Below, in pieces: positions 1 to 6,859 of a stretch of DNA of 9,772 nucleotides (positions within the stretch are counted from its first letter, which is position 1; each line of letters opens with the position of its first letter). The stretch is from Candidatus Poribacteria bacterium. GTDB taxonomy: Bacteria > Poribacteria > DTPJ01 > WJIO01. A program made the translations under genes and the position numbers. The notes beneath the pieces were generated by a model, which saw only the letters and a list, made by a program, of their open reading frames with translations, searched no databases and was not told where the DNA came from. The DNA is taken from the NCBI GenBank assembly GCA_014730235.1, contig WJIO01000430.1, positions 1 through 9,772 on the forward strand, written 5' to 3'.

Positions 1-163
1 AGTTTCAATCCCTTATAGGTATTCTATAAACAAAAGAAGACGAAGACGACATGGTAGAAGTATTCGCGTTTCAATCCCTTATAGGTATTCTATAAACAAA
101 CCAATTTGCAGACTCGTATATCTTGCCGGAAGGGTTTCAATCCCTTATAGGTATTCTATAAAC
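1..163 (-). CRISPR. Type I-B CRISPR array, leader-proximal end (continues off the left edge)
   Basis: Three identical 30-base repeats lie at 2-31, 68-97 and 134-163, separated by two 36-base spacers at 32-67 and 98-133. Position 1 is the last base of a further spacer, so the array is cut by the window. On the minus strand the repeat starts GTTTATAG and ends GATTGAAAC. It can form a 6-bp stem, TTATAG/CTATAA around an AATAC loop, followed by GGG and then the ATTGAAAC tag left on crRNAs by Cas6. This orientation means transcription runs leftward with the leader on the right, so the spacer at 98-133 is the most recently acquired. The repeat next to the leader is intact, as expected. In the plus direction the spacer at 32-67 can be read as a stop-free acidic peptide stretch, which would fit capture from a coding region, but its source is unknown. 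Confidence 0.98.
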
Positions 164-378
164 CCATCAAAACAGGCATAAATATTAGGTTTTTGGCTTT
201 TCTTTGATTCCATGAAAAGAGGGGATTTATATTAATCCCGATGAGTCCAAAAACCTATATACACAATAATATCATAGTTTCAGGCTAATTTCAAGTCATT
301 TTGTCGAACCCCCGGCATTTTTACGCTACCGAAGGCCGACAAAATTAAAATCATTGGATTGTTTTCCCTAAAAAGGTT
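164..378 (-). promoter_or_regulatory. CRISPR leader with near-consensus promoter
   Basis: This 215-base gap between the cas2 stop and the first repeat is the leader, judged from repeat polarity. On the minus strand it holds a -35 TTGAAA at 294-289, a 17-base spacer, and a -10 TATTAT at 271-266 preceded by the extended -10 motif TGA (274-272). Transcription should start near 260-258, giving about 95 bases of leader RNA before the first repeat. A 9-bp inverted repeat (298-306 with 337-345) sits just upstream of the -35 box. No stop-free reading frame of note is present. Confidence 0.85.
186..257 (-). other. Predicted three-way-junction fold in CRISPR leader RNA
   Basis: In the minus-strand RNA three stems fit together without overlap. 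P1 is 11 bp, 257-247 with 196-186 (UAGGUUUUUGG with CCAAAAACCUA). P3 is 6 bp, 239-234 with 227-222 (GGGAUU with AAUCCC). P2 is 6 bp, 219-214 with 202-197 (CUUUUC with GAAAAG). P2 abuts P1 directly, and P2 and P3 are separated by only two bases. The predicted transcription start lies within about three bases of the P1 5' end. The same pairing could form as a DNA cruciform. The pairing is seen in the sequence; any role is unknown. Confidence 0.5.
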
Positions 379-642
379 CTAAAGGATAAGACTTTGAGGA
401 GATTTTTCGATACCGATCACCGACCTGTTAAAATACCGGGTGGTTCTCAGTTCGTAAAATATGACAGAATCTTTGTCCTCATCAAGGGCCTGTTTCAGAG
501 CGGCTTTCAATCGCTCTAATCTGGCCTTTTCTATTTCCCCTTCAAAGACCGAGTTCTGAACCCAGTTAAGATACTGGCGGGATATTTTAAGGGCTTTAAC
601 CACCCTGGGTTGTTCCACATCGTAGACCATTACAACAAACAT
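379..642 (-). CDS. cas2: CRISPR-associated protein Cas2
   Basis: Cas2 is the small ferredoxin-like dimer that bridges two Cas1 dimers in the spacer-integration complex. The protein is 87 residues, within the normal family range, and begins MFVVMVYDV. The first beta strand ends in the conserved Asp (residue 8), followed by a helix rich in Arg and Lys as in other Cas2 proteins. I chose the ATG at 642: GGGAG ends six bases before it, whereas the in-frame ATG at 648 directly abuts GGGAG and is too close. Starting at 648 would add two residues. It follows cas1 by 33 bases and is the last gene before the CRISPR leader. No clear intrinsic terminator follows the stop codon, so operon transcripts may run into the leader. 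Confidence 0.95.
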   Translation of the reverse strand: MFVVMVYDVEQPRVVKALKISRQYLNWVQNSVFEGEIEKARLERLKAALKQALDEDKDSVIFYELRTTRYFNRSVIGIEKSPQSLIL

Positions 643-675
643 TATCATCTCCCAAAAATGTAAAACAGCATGCTG

Positions 676-1668
676 TTACCATGAAGCTATAAAGGGTTTA
701 TATTTTGCTTCGCCCAGAAGGTGCTTCTCCAGCTTGTAAAGCTCCAGCCGGATAAGCCTTTTATATGACACCTCTCGTTGAAGGGATGGATACTTTACCG
801 TTGTCTTCATCTTCTGGTCAAATTGAGTCAGAAACGTTATTCTACCCTTATCTTTCAGCATGATACCGCCGGTCTCGTCCTGGAAGTCCTTTGATGAGAT
901 CATCTTTTTATTCAGGAGGGTGAAGATCAATCGGTCAACTATCAAGGGTTTGAAGATTTCAGCCACATCCAGATTCAGGGAAAACCTGCGGAAGTTTGTG
1001 GTATGCAGGAAACCGATCCTGGGGTCAAGATGGGTTTTGTATATTTCGCTCAGAACGGTGGTATAGACCATGGAATTTCCGAAGCTGATAAGGGCGTTTA
1101 TCCTGTTGCGAGGTGGTCTTTTTGTCCGGGATTCAAAGGCAAATTCAGGGTCATCAACAATTGCGTCGAAAGCCCTGTAGTAATATTCCCGGGCATTGCC
1201 TTCTATGCCCATAAGGGCATCCACATCATCCATTTTCCCTGTCTGCTTCATCATTTCCTCTATACCTTTTGTCACATCAGAAAGCTCAGTTCCCCGACGG
1301 GCATAATAACTTAAAACCTTCGCCATGTTTTCCATGCCGCCCCGGACAAAGGATTTGGCTATCTCCAGACGGCTGGCCTGCTCTATGTAATGTTGAGCCT
1401 GCATTAACACCAGATGACCTGAATTCAGATGCTCCCGGGGGTAAAACGTGCCGGAGTAGTAACCGTAGTAGTTGAAGAAATGGACAGGTATGCCATTTTG
1501 GGACAGGAAATCCAGAAGCTTTTTGTTGATAGTCACCTCGCCAAAGACCATAATGTCCTGGGTATCCTGAATAGGTATATACTTCCTGCCTTTCTTCGTC
1601 TCAAAGTAGAGTGTATTGTCTTTACGCTTGAATTCGCCGCTGGAGGCCAGATATATTGTTTTTCTCAT
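676..1668 (-). CDS. cas1: CRISPR-associated endonuclease/integrase Cas1 (type I-B)
   Basis: Cas1 is the metal-dependent integrase that joins new spacers to the leader-end repeat. The 330-residue product starts MRKTIYLASSGEF, with the N-terminal beta domain at about residues 1-80 and the helical catalytic domain after it. The expected metal ligands are visible: Glu156 in ALMGIEGNAREYYY, His222 in GFLHTTNFRR, and the LNLDVAEIFKP motif with Asp234 and Glu237. Length and motif order are normal, with no sign of decay. It starts three bases after the cas4 stop. The ribosome binding site is weak (GGGTG just upstream), so translation is probably coupled to cas4. The cas4-cas1-cas2 block is the adaptation module. 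Confidence 0.97.
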   Translation of the reverse strand: MRKTIYLASSGEFKRKDNTLYFETKKGRKYIPIQDTQDIMVFGEVTINKKLLDFLSQNGIPVHFFNYYGYYSGTFYPREHLNSGHLVLMQAQHYIEQASRLEIAKSFVRGGMENMAKVLSYYARRGTELSDVTKGIEEMMKQTGKMDDVDALMGIEGNAREYYYRAFDAIVDDPEFAFESRTKRPPRNRINALISFGNSMVYTTVLSEIYKTHLDPRIGFLHTTNFRRFSLNLDVAEIFKPLIVDRLIFTLLNKKMISSKDFQDETGGIMLKDKGRITFLTQFDQKMKTTVKYPSLQREVSYKRLIRLELYKLEKHLLGEAKYKPFIASW

Positions 1669-1671
1669 TTT

Positions 1672-2178
1672 TTACACCCAACAAAAATCCCGGTAGCCGC
1701 ATGAAGAGCAATACTTGCACTTCTCAGGCTTCGGGGGTACATTTAAAGATACTATTGACTTAATTTCTCCGCATATTTTCTCAAGTTCTCCTTCCATCTC
1801 CGGGGTCAGTTCGATCTTCTCTTTACGCTTTTCGGAGGGAAAGCGAAGCTCCCCTACAGCTTCCAATCCAGCTTCCTTCAGCTTGGTCAGGTAAAAGGCA
1901 AGCTGCATGGTTGCGCTTTGTTTGAACCTGGAGCTTTTCTTTATCTCAGCTACAATGGTTTTTCCGTTATCATCGGTTATCACGTCCATCTTAACGCCGT
2001 CGAACTGTACCTCTTTCTTTTCTCTTTTATAGCTGGTTTCATGGATGAGTTTGCCTATGTCTATAAAGGGATTGTCCGAATCAGGCTCAAGGCCGTGGGC
2101 CATAAGCCATACCTCCCTCTTACAGATGTAATAGTACCATACCAGAGTGCCTGTGACGTTGAACGTTAAATTATCCAT
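1672..2178 (-). CDS. cas4: CRISPR-associated exonuclease Cas4 (RecB-like, Fe-S)
   Basis: Cas4 trims prespacers and helps choose those with a correct PAM during adaptation. The 168-residue protein has the RecB-type nuclease pattern: His46 in GKLIHE, Asp65 in VKMDV, the Glu78-Ile-Lys80 pair in AEIKK, and Gln92 in MQLAFYL. An iron-sulfur cluster is implied by Cys19 (YICKREVW) together with the C-terminal Cys157-x2-Cys160-x5-Cys166 pattern; Cys154 is an additional cysteine. The start is supported by GGAGG about seven bases upstream. The gene overlaps the cas3 stop by 13 bases and ends three bases before cas1, which fits a role alongside Cas1. Confidence 0.96.
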   Translation of the reverse strand: MDNLTFNVTGTLVWYYYICKREVWLMAHGLEPDSDNPFIDIGKLIHETSYKREKKEVQFDGVKMDVITDDNGKTIVAEIKKSSRFKQSATMQLAFYLTKLKEAGLEAVGELRFPSEKRKEKIELTPEMEGELEKICGEIKSIVSLNVPPKPEKCKYCSSCGYRDFCWV

Positions 2179-4622
2179 GTTGTATCCTCCGGTACTCGTT
2201 TAAACCCGGTGTCAATGCTGTAGTAATTTTCCAGAGCTTCTATGGGTAGTAAGAAAAAGTTCATGGATATGGGTACCAGTTCCGCCGCAAGCTCTTTAGG
2301 TAAGGATATTTTATATGAATGAAAATCGGCTTTCATCTCTGTGAAATTAAGCCTTTTTCTGTTAATATCCCGCTCTTTTATTACTTCCATCTGGTATCTT
2401 TCCCATAATTCAAGGGCTGAATCATCCACCTGGACGAAGACGTCAACCATATTGGGTAAGGATTCAATCAGAGCAAAGTCAGCTACGCACTTTTGGGTTT
2501 CGGAGCGAAAGCAAAGCCCACAGATGGCCTTCCATATATCCTTTGACTTCTGACTCGAAATTATCCTTTTTACATGGGCGAAGAAATCTTCCACCAGTTT
2601 ATGGTAATCTTCCTCTGAATGAATAACAGAATCAAGGGCTTCCCTGGCTGCATTGATAGAGCCGGGGCCATAGACATATTTGGCAAGACTCTGTTTTTTG
2701 TCATTTACAATGTTATATACATGGACATCAGACCTTGCTTTTTTTCCTGAACGGTTACACCTTCCGGCCACCTGAACGATGGAATCAATGGGCCCCAGGT
2801 CACGAATAACCATATCAAAATCAAGGTCAACACCAGCTTCTACCACCTGGGTGGAAACAAGTATGGGGTTTTCGCCGGAAATCAAAGCCTGGGAAACTTC
2901 TTCCACCCGCTGCCTGCGATGTCGGGGGATGATGTTTGACGAGAGGTAAAATGTGGGCCTGTCAAAAGCCGTTTCCTTTATCTTTTCATATAAATATAAC
3001 GAGGATTTTATAGTATTTGCCACCAGCATCAGGGATTTGTCATCCTGGCAAAGTCCCTCAAATTCCTGCACCATATCATCCAGAGATATTCCTTCCATGT
3101 TGGGCTTCAACTGGGTTCTTTGAAAATGGGCAAAATAACCTGAACTCCCTTCCAGAAGCTCAATACACTCTTCCTGATCAAAAAGCAGCGGCTTTGTAGC
3201 CGTTAGAAGTATGACGTAGCAGTTTAGCTCCCTGCATAAAGTCTTCAAGGAGTCGCTGACAAGCTGCCAGTATTCCACAGGTATATTTTGCACCTCGTCC
3301 AGAACTATTATAGAGCCTGCTATCTTGTGATATTTCTTCAGCCATCGGTTTCTGTAACCTATAACCGTCTGGAGAAGCTGGACAAAGGTAGTGACGATTA
3401 TTTCCGATTCCCAGCTTTCTATGAGCATTAAGGCGTTATCTGTCTCCATCTCCTGGTCTTTCCGCTTATATTCCACGTTGGACAGGTAATGGTGTTTCAG
3501 CAGGTATTCGCCCATGTTTGATGGGTAATCTTCCAGCATGGAAAGCACATCATCAGTGACCTGAAAATTCTGATCAATTATGCTGGTAAATGGCAGAGAG
3601 TATATGATCCTGGGGATATACCCCTGAGTATCTTCTATCCGGGTTCTGAGCTTAACTGCCGCTGACAGGGCCGATAAAGTTTTACCAGTGCCGGTAGGAG
3701 CGGTTAGAGTCATGATATGATGGGAGTTTATATCAATATTCTCAACAGCAGAACAGACCTTGTTGTATATCTCGTTCCTGATGCCATTTATACCCTCAGT
3801 TGCGGATGGATCGATCCTTGGTGAATTTTCCCTGAAATTATCCACCAGAGAAGATGGTAGGTTTCGCCTCTTTTGAGGAACTTCAGCATGGGCAGCGCTT
3901 TTCTTATCTGCGTCTATGAGTATGGAATAGGTTAGCAGGAGATATGTGTATGCTTCCACGCATATATTTTCATTCGCGTCATGCTGCAAACTGAACTTCA
4001 GCATGTCAATAGTATCCAGAAAATCCATCCAAGATTCTGCAAAATCCCTGATCCGGAAATTGCCAGACGGATATAAATCATCATAAATTTTCTGAATGGC
4101 TGGATAACGTTTCAGTATATCTTCTACCTGAATTTCCATATTTTTCATATTGTTAAGCTGGTTTGGCTCAAGCTTATTTATCCATGCGGGATCAAAACCA
4201 TCAGGCTGGATAATGTCTTTGTCCATATTCTCCAAATCACCGTGATGGTGGAGTATGCACAGGTAAGAAATAAGAGGTAGATACTTATCTACCCCATGAT
4301 TTATTTTCAATTCTGCCTTGTTTGTAAGATAAGCCGTGAACAGGGCAGATATAAAGCCATGATAGTGTTTTGTTCCATCACGTTTTCTATTTAAAAGGTA
4401 CTTCTGGAAATATGACGTAAACTTCCCAAAGTCATGTCCTATACATAGAACCTCCATCCATGATCTGAAGTTTTCATTCTCAGAAAACCTGGAAGGCATC
4501 TGAGATGCAACCCGTTGACCATGATTAATAACCTCTTTAAGATGTTGTTGCAATGTCTTTCGGCTGATAATTTCCCCTGTTTCATCCCTATGAATATGGG
4601 AATAAAACCGCACATCATTCAT
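2166..4622 (-). CDS. cas3: Cas3 helicase-nuclease (HD domain plus SF2 helicase)
   Basis: Cas3 is recruited by target-bound Cascade and unwinds and shreds the DNA. The 818-residue protein carries an N-terminal HD nuclease: His27 in LQQHL, the His63-Asp64 pair in GHDFGKF, the His125-127 cluster in LHHHGD, and Asp237/Asp239 in LIDADK. The SF2 helicase follows. Walker A is APTGTGKT (308-315), the Walker B box reads DEVQ (442-445) in place of DEAD/H, and motif III is TAT (474-476). The later motifs are STQVVEAGVDLDF (590-602) and QVAGRCNRSG (617-626). Both enzymatic halves look intact, so this should be a working single-chain Cas3. It overlaps the end of cas5 by eight bases (ATGAATGA), which suggests translational coupling, and it overlaps cas4 by 13 bases. 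Confidence 0.97.
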   Translation of the reverse strand: MNDVRFYSHIHRDETGEIISRKTLQQHLKEVINHGQRVASQMPSRFSENENFRSWMEVLCIGHDFGKFTSYFQKYLLNRKRDGTKHYHGFISALFTAYLTNKAELKINHGVDKYLPLISYLCILHHHGDLENMDKDIIQPDGFDPAWINKLEPNQLNNMKNMEIQVEDILKRYPAIQKIYDDLYPSGNFRIRDFAESWMDFLDTIDMLKFSLQHDANENICVEAYTYLLLTYSILIDADKKSAAHAEVPQKRRNLPSSLVDNFRENSPRIDPSATEGINGIRNEIYNKVCSAVENIDINSHHIMTLTAPTGTGKTLSALSAAVKLRTRIEDTQGYIPRIIYSLPFTSIIDQNFQVTDDVLSMLEDYPSNMGEYLLKHHYLSNVEYKRKDQEMETDNALMLIESWESEIIVTTFVQLLQTVIGYRNRWLKKYHKIAGSIIVLDEVQNIPVEYWQLVSDSLKTLCRELNCYVILLTATKPLLFDQEECIELLEGSSGYFAHFQRTQLKPNMEGISLDDMVQEFEGLCQDDKSLMLVANTIKSSLYLYEKIKETAFDRPTFYLSSNIIPRHRRQRVEEVSQALISGENPILVSTQVVEAGVDLDFDMVIRDLGPIDSIVQVAGRCNRSGKKARSDVHVYNIVNDKKQSLAKYVYGPGSINAAREALDSVIHSEEDYHKLVEDFFAHVKRIISSQKSKDIWKAICGLCFRSETQKCVADFALIESLPNMVDVFVQVDDSALELWERYQMEVIKERDINRKRLNFTEMKADFHSYKISLPKELAAELVPISMNFFLLPIEALENYYSIDTGFKRVPEDTTWII

Positions 4623-5400
4623 AATCTGTCTCCATAAAGGCTATATTTTTCCCCTTGATCCGAACAAAGGGCTTTGTCATTATGGCTCTGATGTTGCTAA
4701 GATTTTTTTCAAAGACAAAGCTGCCTGTGGCCCTGCTGGAACGGTCGGCGTTAAATTCTACAGGCATTATTTCTTTCAAATACTGGAGCATATTAACCCC
4801 GCTTTTAAACTCCAAACCTCTATCCGCTATTAGATCGGTGTTTATGACAGTGGCAAAATCCTGGTGTTGATCCGATTCCAGCACCTCTATGTCATCTCCA
4901 TGTATGTCGTCCACAGATTCCAGTTCTGCGATGAATTCAGATATACCCATGTATGGGGGATATACATATTTATTTTCTCTAACTCGCTTCGCTAAGTTGT
5001 CTAATATCCCCTGATCAGAATGCCATATATATATCCTGTAGACCAATTCCCCCCATTCTTTTAATCCTGATCCTGGTATCAGGGATTCAAATTGCACCTG
5101 TAGGGGATTTCCAGCTCGAACTACAAAGTCACTGCTGGACTTTGCCCACAGGTAATTTATAGTATTCATTATCTTTCTAAAAGGGGAGATAATGGACAGG
5201 GCGATCCTGCAACGCTCTTTGCTGAATTCCCGATAATAGCTGTCCCTGGGATACCCCATGATTCCGGCCAGAAGACCGGTAATTACGGTACGCGGCGGAA
5301 AGGAATATGTAAGGGACGACGAATTGGTATAAAAAGCTCTGAAGTGGGCCATAGCTCCATGCAGATCCATTACCAGTATTCGGTCTATGTTCTGTTCCAT
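4615..5400 (-). CDS. cas5: Cascade subunit Cas5 (type I-B)
   Basis: Cas5 is the RAMP-fold subunit that caps the 5' tag of the crRNA in Cascade. The 261-residue protein shows the family's N-terminal signature: a first strand ending DLHGAMAHFR (12-21), then YSFPPRTVITGLLAGIMG (32-49), the standard Cas5 FPP-T-GLL-G segment. The start is firm: GGAGG lies nine bases upstream of the ATG at 5400. It begins 18 bases after the cas7 stop and overlaps the start of cas3 by eight bases. Position, length and motif agree with the Cas5 of type I-B (Cas5b/Cas5h) operons. Confidence 0.95.
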   Translation of the reverse strand: MEQNIDRILVMDLHGAMAHFRAFYTNSSSLTYSFPPRTVITGLLAGIMGYPRDSYYREFSKERCRIALSIISPFRKIMNTINYLWAKSSSDFVVRAGNPLQVQFESLIPGSGLKEWGELVYRIYIWHSDQGILDNLAKRVRENKYVYPPYMGISEFIAELESVDDIHGDDIEVLESDQHQDFATVINTDLIADRGLEFKSGVNMLQYLKEIMPVEFNADRSSRATGSFVFEKNLSNIRAIMTKPFVRIKGKNIAFMETDYE

Positions 5401-5418
5401 AGGAACATACCTCCAGAA

Positions 5419-6438
5419 CTAATCTATGATTTCCATTTTTTCGCTTAAACCAGCCGATGATATATCTTTTAACTTACCTTTGTTTCCGTTGCAGATAAGT
5501 ATCAGATCATCATCTTGCCAAAACCTTATAGTATTTATCTTTTCTTTATTCTTTAACAGCTTTTTATCCAGTTCCGATATATCTAGGATAACTTCCGATA
5601 CATCCCTTAATCCTTCTTCTTTATCGACTTTTACATATCTGCGTAAGTCTCCCAGAAGGGTTTCATCATCTTTATACTCCACTCGAACAATGAGTCTGGG
5701 GTACTGACCTATTTTGCTCCTGGTGGCCTGAAGGGGTATGGCTTTGATCAGTGCCTCTTCCAGCTTTTTTACATCGTCATCTTTCATATTTGTCTTTTCA
5801 CCCCGACTGGCTGATACCACGCCATGAAAAGCTAGAAGAGAATAATATAAACGGTAATCCTTGCCCATAGCGCCGTATTCATCACCTTCGCCCTTGGTTC
5901 TTCCTGCGAAGGTGGAGGTTATGGTGTTGGAGTATACCGGTTCAACTTTGTTTAATGAATATCCCCAATTAAATTGAACAGGACCCGTAAAGGTAAACGA
6001 AGAACCTTTCTTTTCATCTTTTATTGGCATAGTAGCGCCAAAGGTCCTGACATCAATGAATCCTCTCAATATCTCCGCTTCGGAAGCTATTAACTTAACT
6101 ATATCACTAGCCGAAGGCTTTTTGCCTGATTCCAATGCTTTTTCTATTTTGTCAGCTTGTTTGATACTATCATTATCGGAACTTTCCCGGGCTTTCTGGC
6201 AAACCCAATAAGCCAGGCGAGTTGTCGCATCTACGGTTTTTTCATCTACCGTAGCCACAAATATATTTTCACCTTTATTCTGCCAGTAATCTCTTATGTA
6301 TCTCTTCAACCTTACATCAGTTACCAGATTGCGAGATGTCTCCACATCCATCCGGGGACGGTTCTCATCATCAGGATCACCATTAGGGTTACACATCTTG
6401 GCATCGTAGATAAACAGTATGTCGCTATTGTGGATCAT
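5419..6438 (-). CDS. cas7: Cascade backbone Cas7 (Csh2 type)
   Basis: Cas7 polymerises along the crRNA spacer to form the Cascade backbone. The product begins MIHNSDILFIYDAKMCNPNG and continues DPDDENRPRMD, followed by RNLVTDVRLKRYIRDY. This is the recognisable N-terminus of the Csh2/Cas7 group of type I-B systems. I placed the start at 6438 (339 residues): AGGAG lies about ten bases upstream, homologous proteins as I recall begin close to this point, and the overlap with cas8b becomes 14 bases, the same size as the open-frame overlap between cas6 and cas8b. An in-frame ATG at 6465 with AGGTGA upstream would add nine basic residues (MKQKRSKRN) and cannot be excluded. Confidence 0.95.
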   Translation of the reverse strand: MIHNSDILFIYDAKMCNPNGDPDDENRPRMDVETSRNLVTDVRLKRYIRDYWQNKGENIFVATVDEKTVDATTRLAYWVCQKARESSDNDSIKQADKIEKALESGKKPSASDIVKLIASEAEILRGFIDVRTFGATMPIKDEKKGSSFTFTGPVQFNWGYSLNKVEPVYSNTITSTFAGRTKGEGDEYGAMGKDYRLYYSLLAFHGVVSASRGEKTNMKDDDVKKLEEALIKAIPLQATRSKIGQYPRLIVRVEYKDDETLLGDLRRYVKVDKEEGLRDVSEVILDISELDKKLLKNKEKINTIRFWQDDDLILICNGNKGKLKDISSAGLSEKMEIID

Positions 6439-6859
6439 ATTCCTCTTGCTCCTCTTCTGTTTCATTTACACTTTCACCTTTTGCCCGTTGTCGTCGGTAT
6501 GAATAACCGGAAAGTATGTAAAAAACATTTTCCTGATCGTCCAAAGGCCAGTCGTTAATGTATAAATCCAGCAGTCGTTTAAATGCTGAAAATATAGATT
6601 TATTATATTTCAACACCTTGTATTGCTTCAGCTTTTCGAATATCTCATTGGTTAGCCTCAATAGTCTTCTGGCGTCTATTCCCTGGTAATTAAGCTTTTC
6701 CAGGATAGGTTCTTTGCCCCCCTGCCTATAGCCAATCTCTCTGATAAGGTTGCCCATCAGGAACATGGCTGTTCTAGTATCGTCGTAGCCCATCTCGGTT
6801 ACGAATTCCTGCATTCTGTCATCGTCCAGACCGATTGATTTCAGGTCTACTTCTGACAT
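6425..6859 (-). CDS. cas11b: Cascade small subunit Cas11b, internal translation within cas8b
   Basis: Type I-B, I-C and I-D systems are known to make the small subunit Cas11 from an internal start near the 3' end of the large-subunit gene. Such a start is plainly visible here. A near-perfect Shine-Dalgarno AAAGGAGG (6874-6867) lies seven bases before an in-frame ATG (6859-6857). The product is 144 residues, begins MSEVDLKSIGLDDDRMQ, and looks mainly helical with no cysteine, as expected for Cas11. It would line the belly of Cascade and steady the displaced strand. It shares the stop codon and acidic tail of cas8b. The start site is seen in the sequence; function is inferred from the family precedent. 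Confidence 0.85.
   Translation of the reverse strand: MSEVDLKSIGLDDDRMQEFVTEMGYDDTRTAMFLMGNLIREIGYRQGGKEPILEKLNYQGIDARRLLRLTNEIFEKLKQYKVLKYNKSIFSAFKRLLDLYINDWPLDDQENVFYILSGYSYRRQRAKGESVNETEEEQEEYDPQ

Noticed and set aside
298-345. Terminator for the cas operon
   Set aside because: The stem is A/T-rich, the loop is 30 bases, and no U-tract follows on either strand.
298-345. tRNA-like sequence, because GGTTCGA occurs on the minus strand
   Set aside because: The bases after GTTCGA do not pair with the preceding G run, so there is no T arm, and no acceptor or anticodon arm can be drawn.
860-4870. Plus-strand open frames of 60-103 codons opposite cas1, cas4, cas3 and cas5
   Set aside because: They lie antisense to clear cas genes, have no family features, and are expected shadows of the coding strand.
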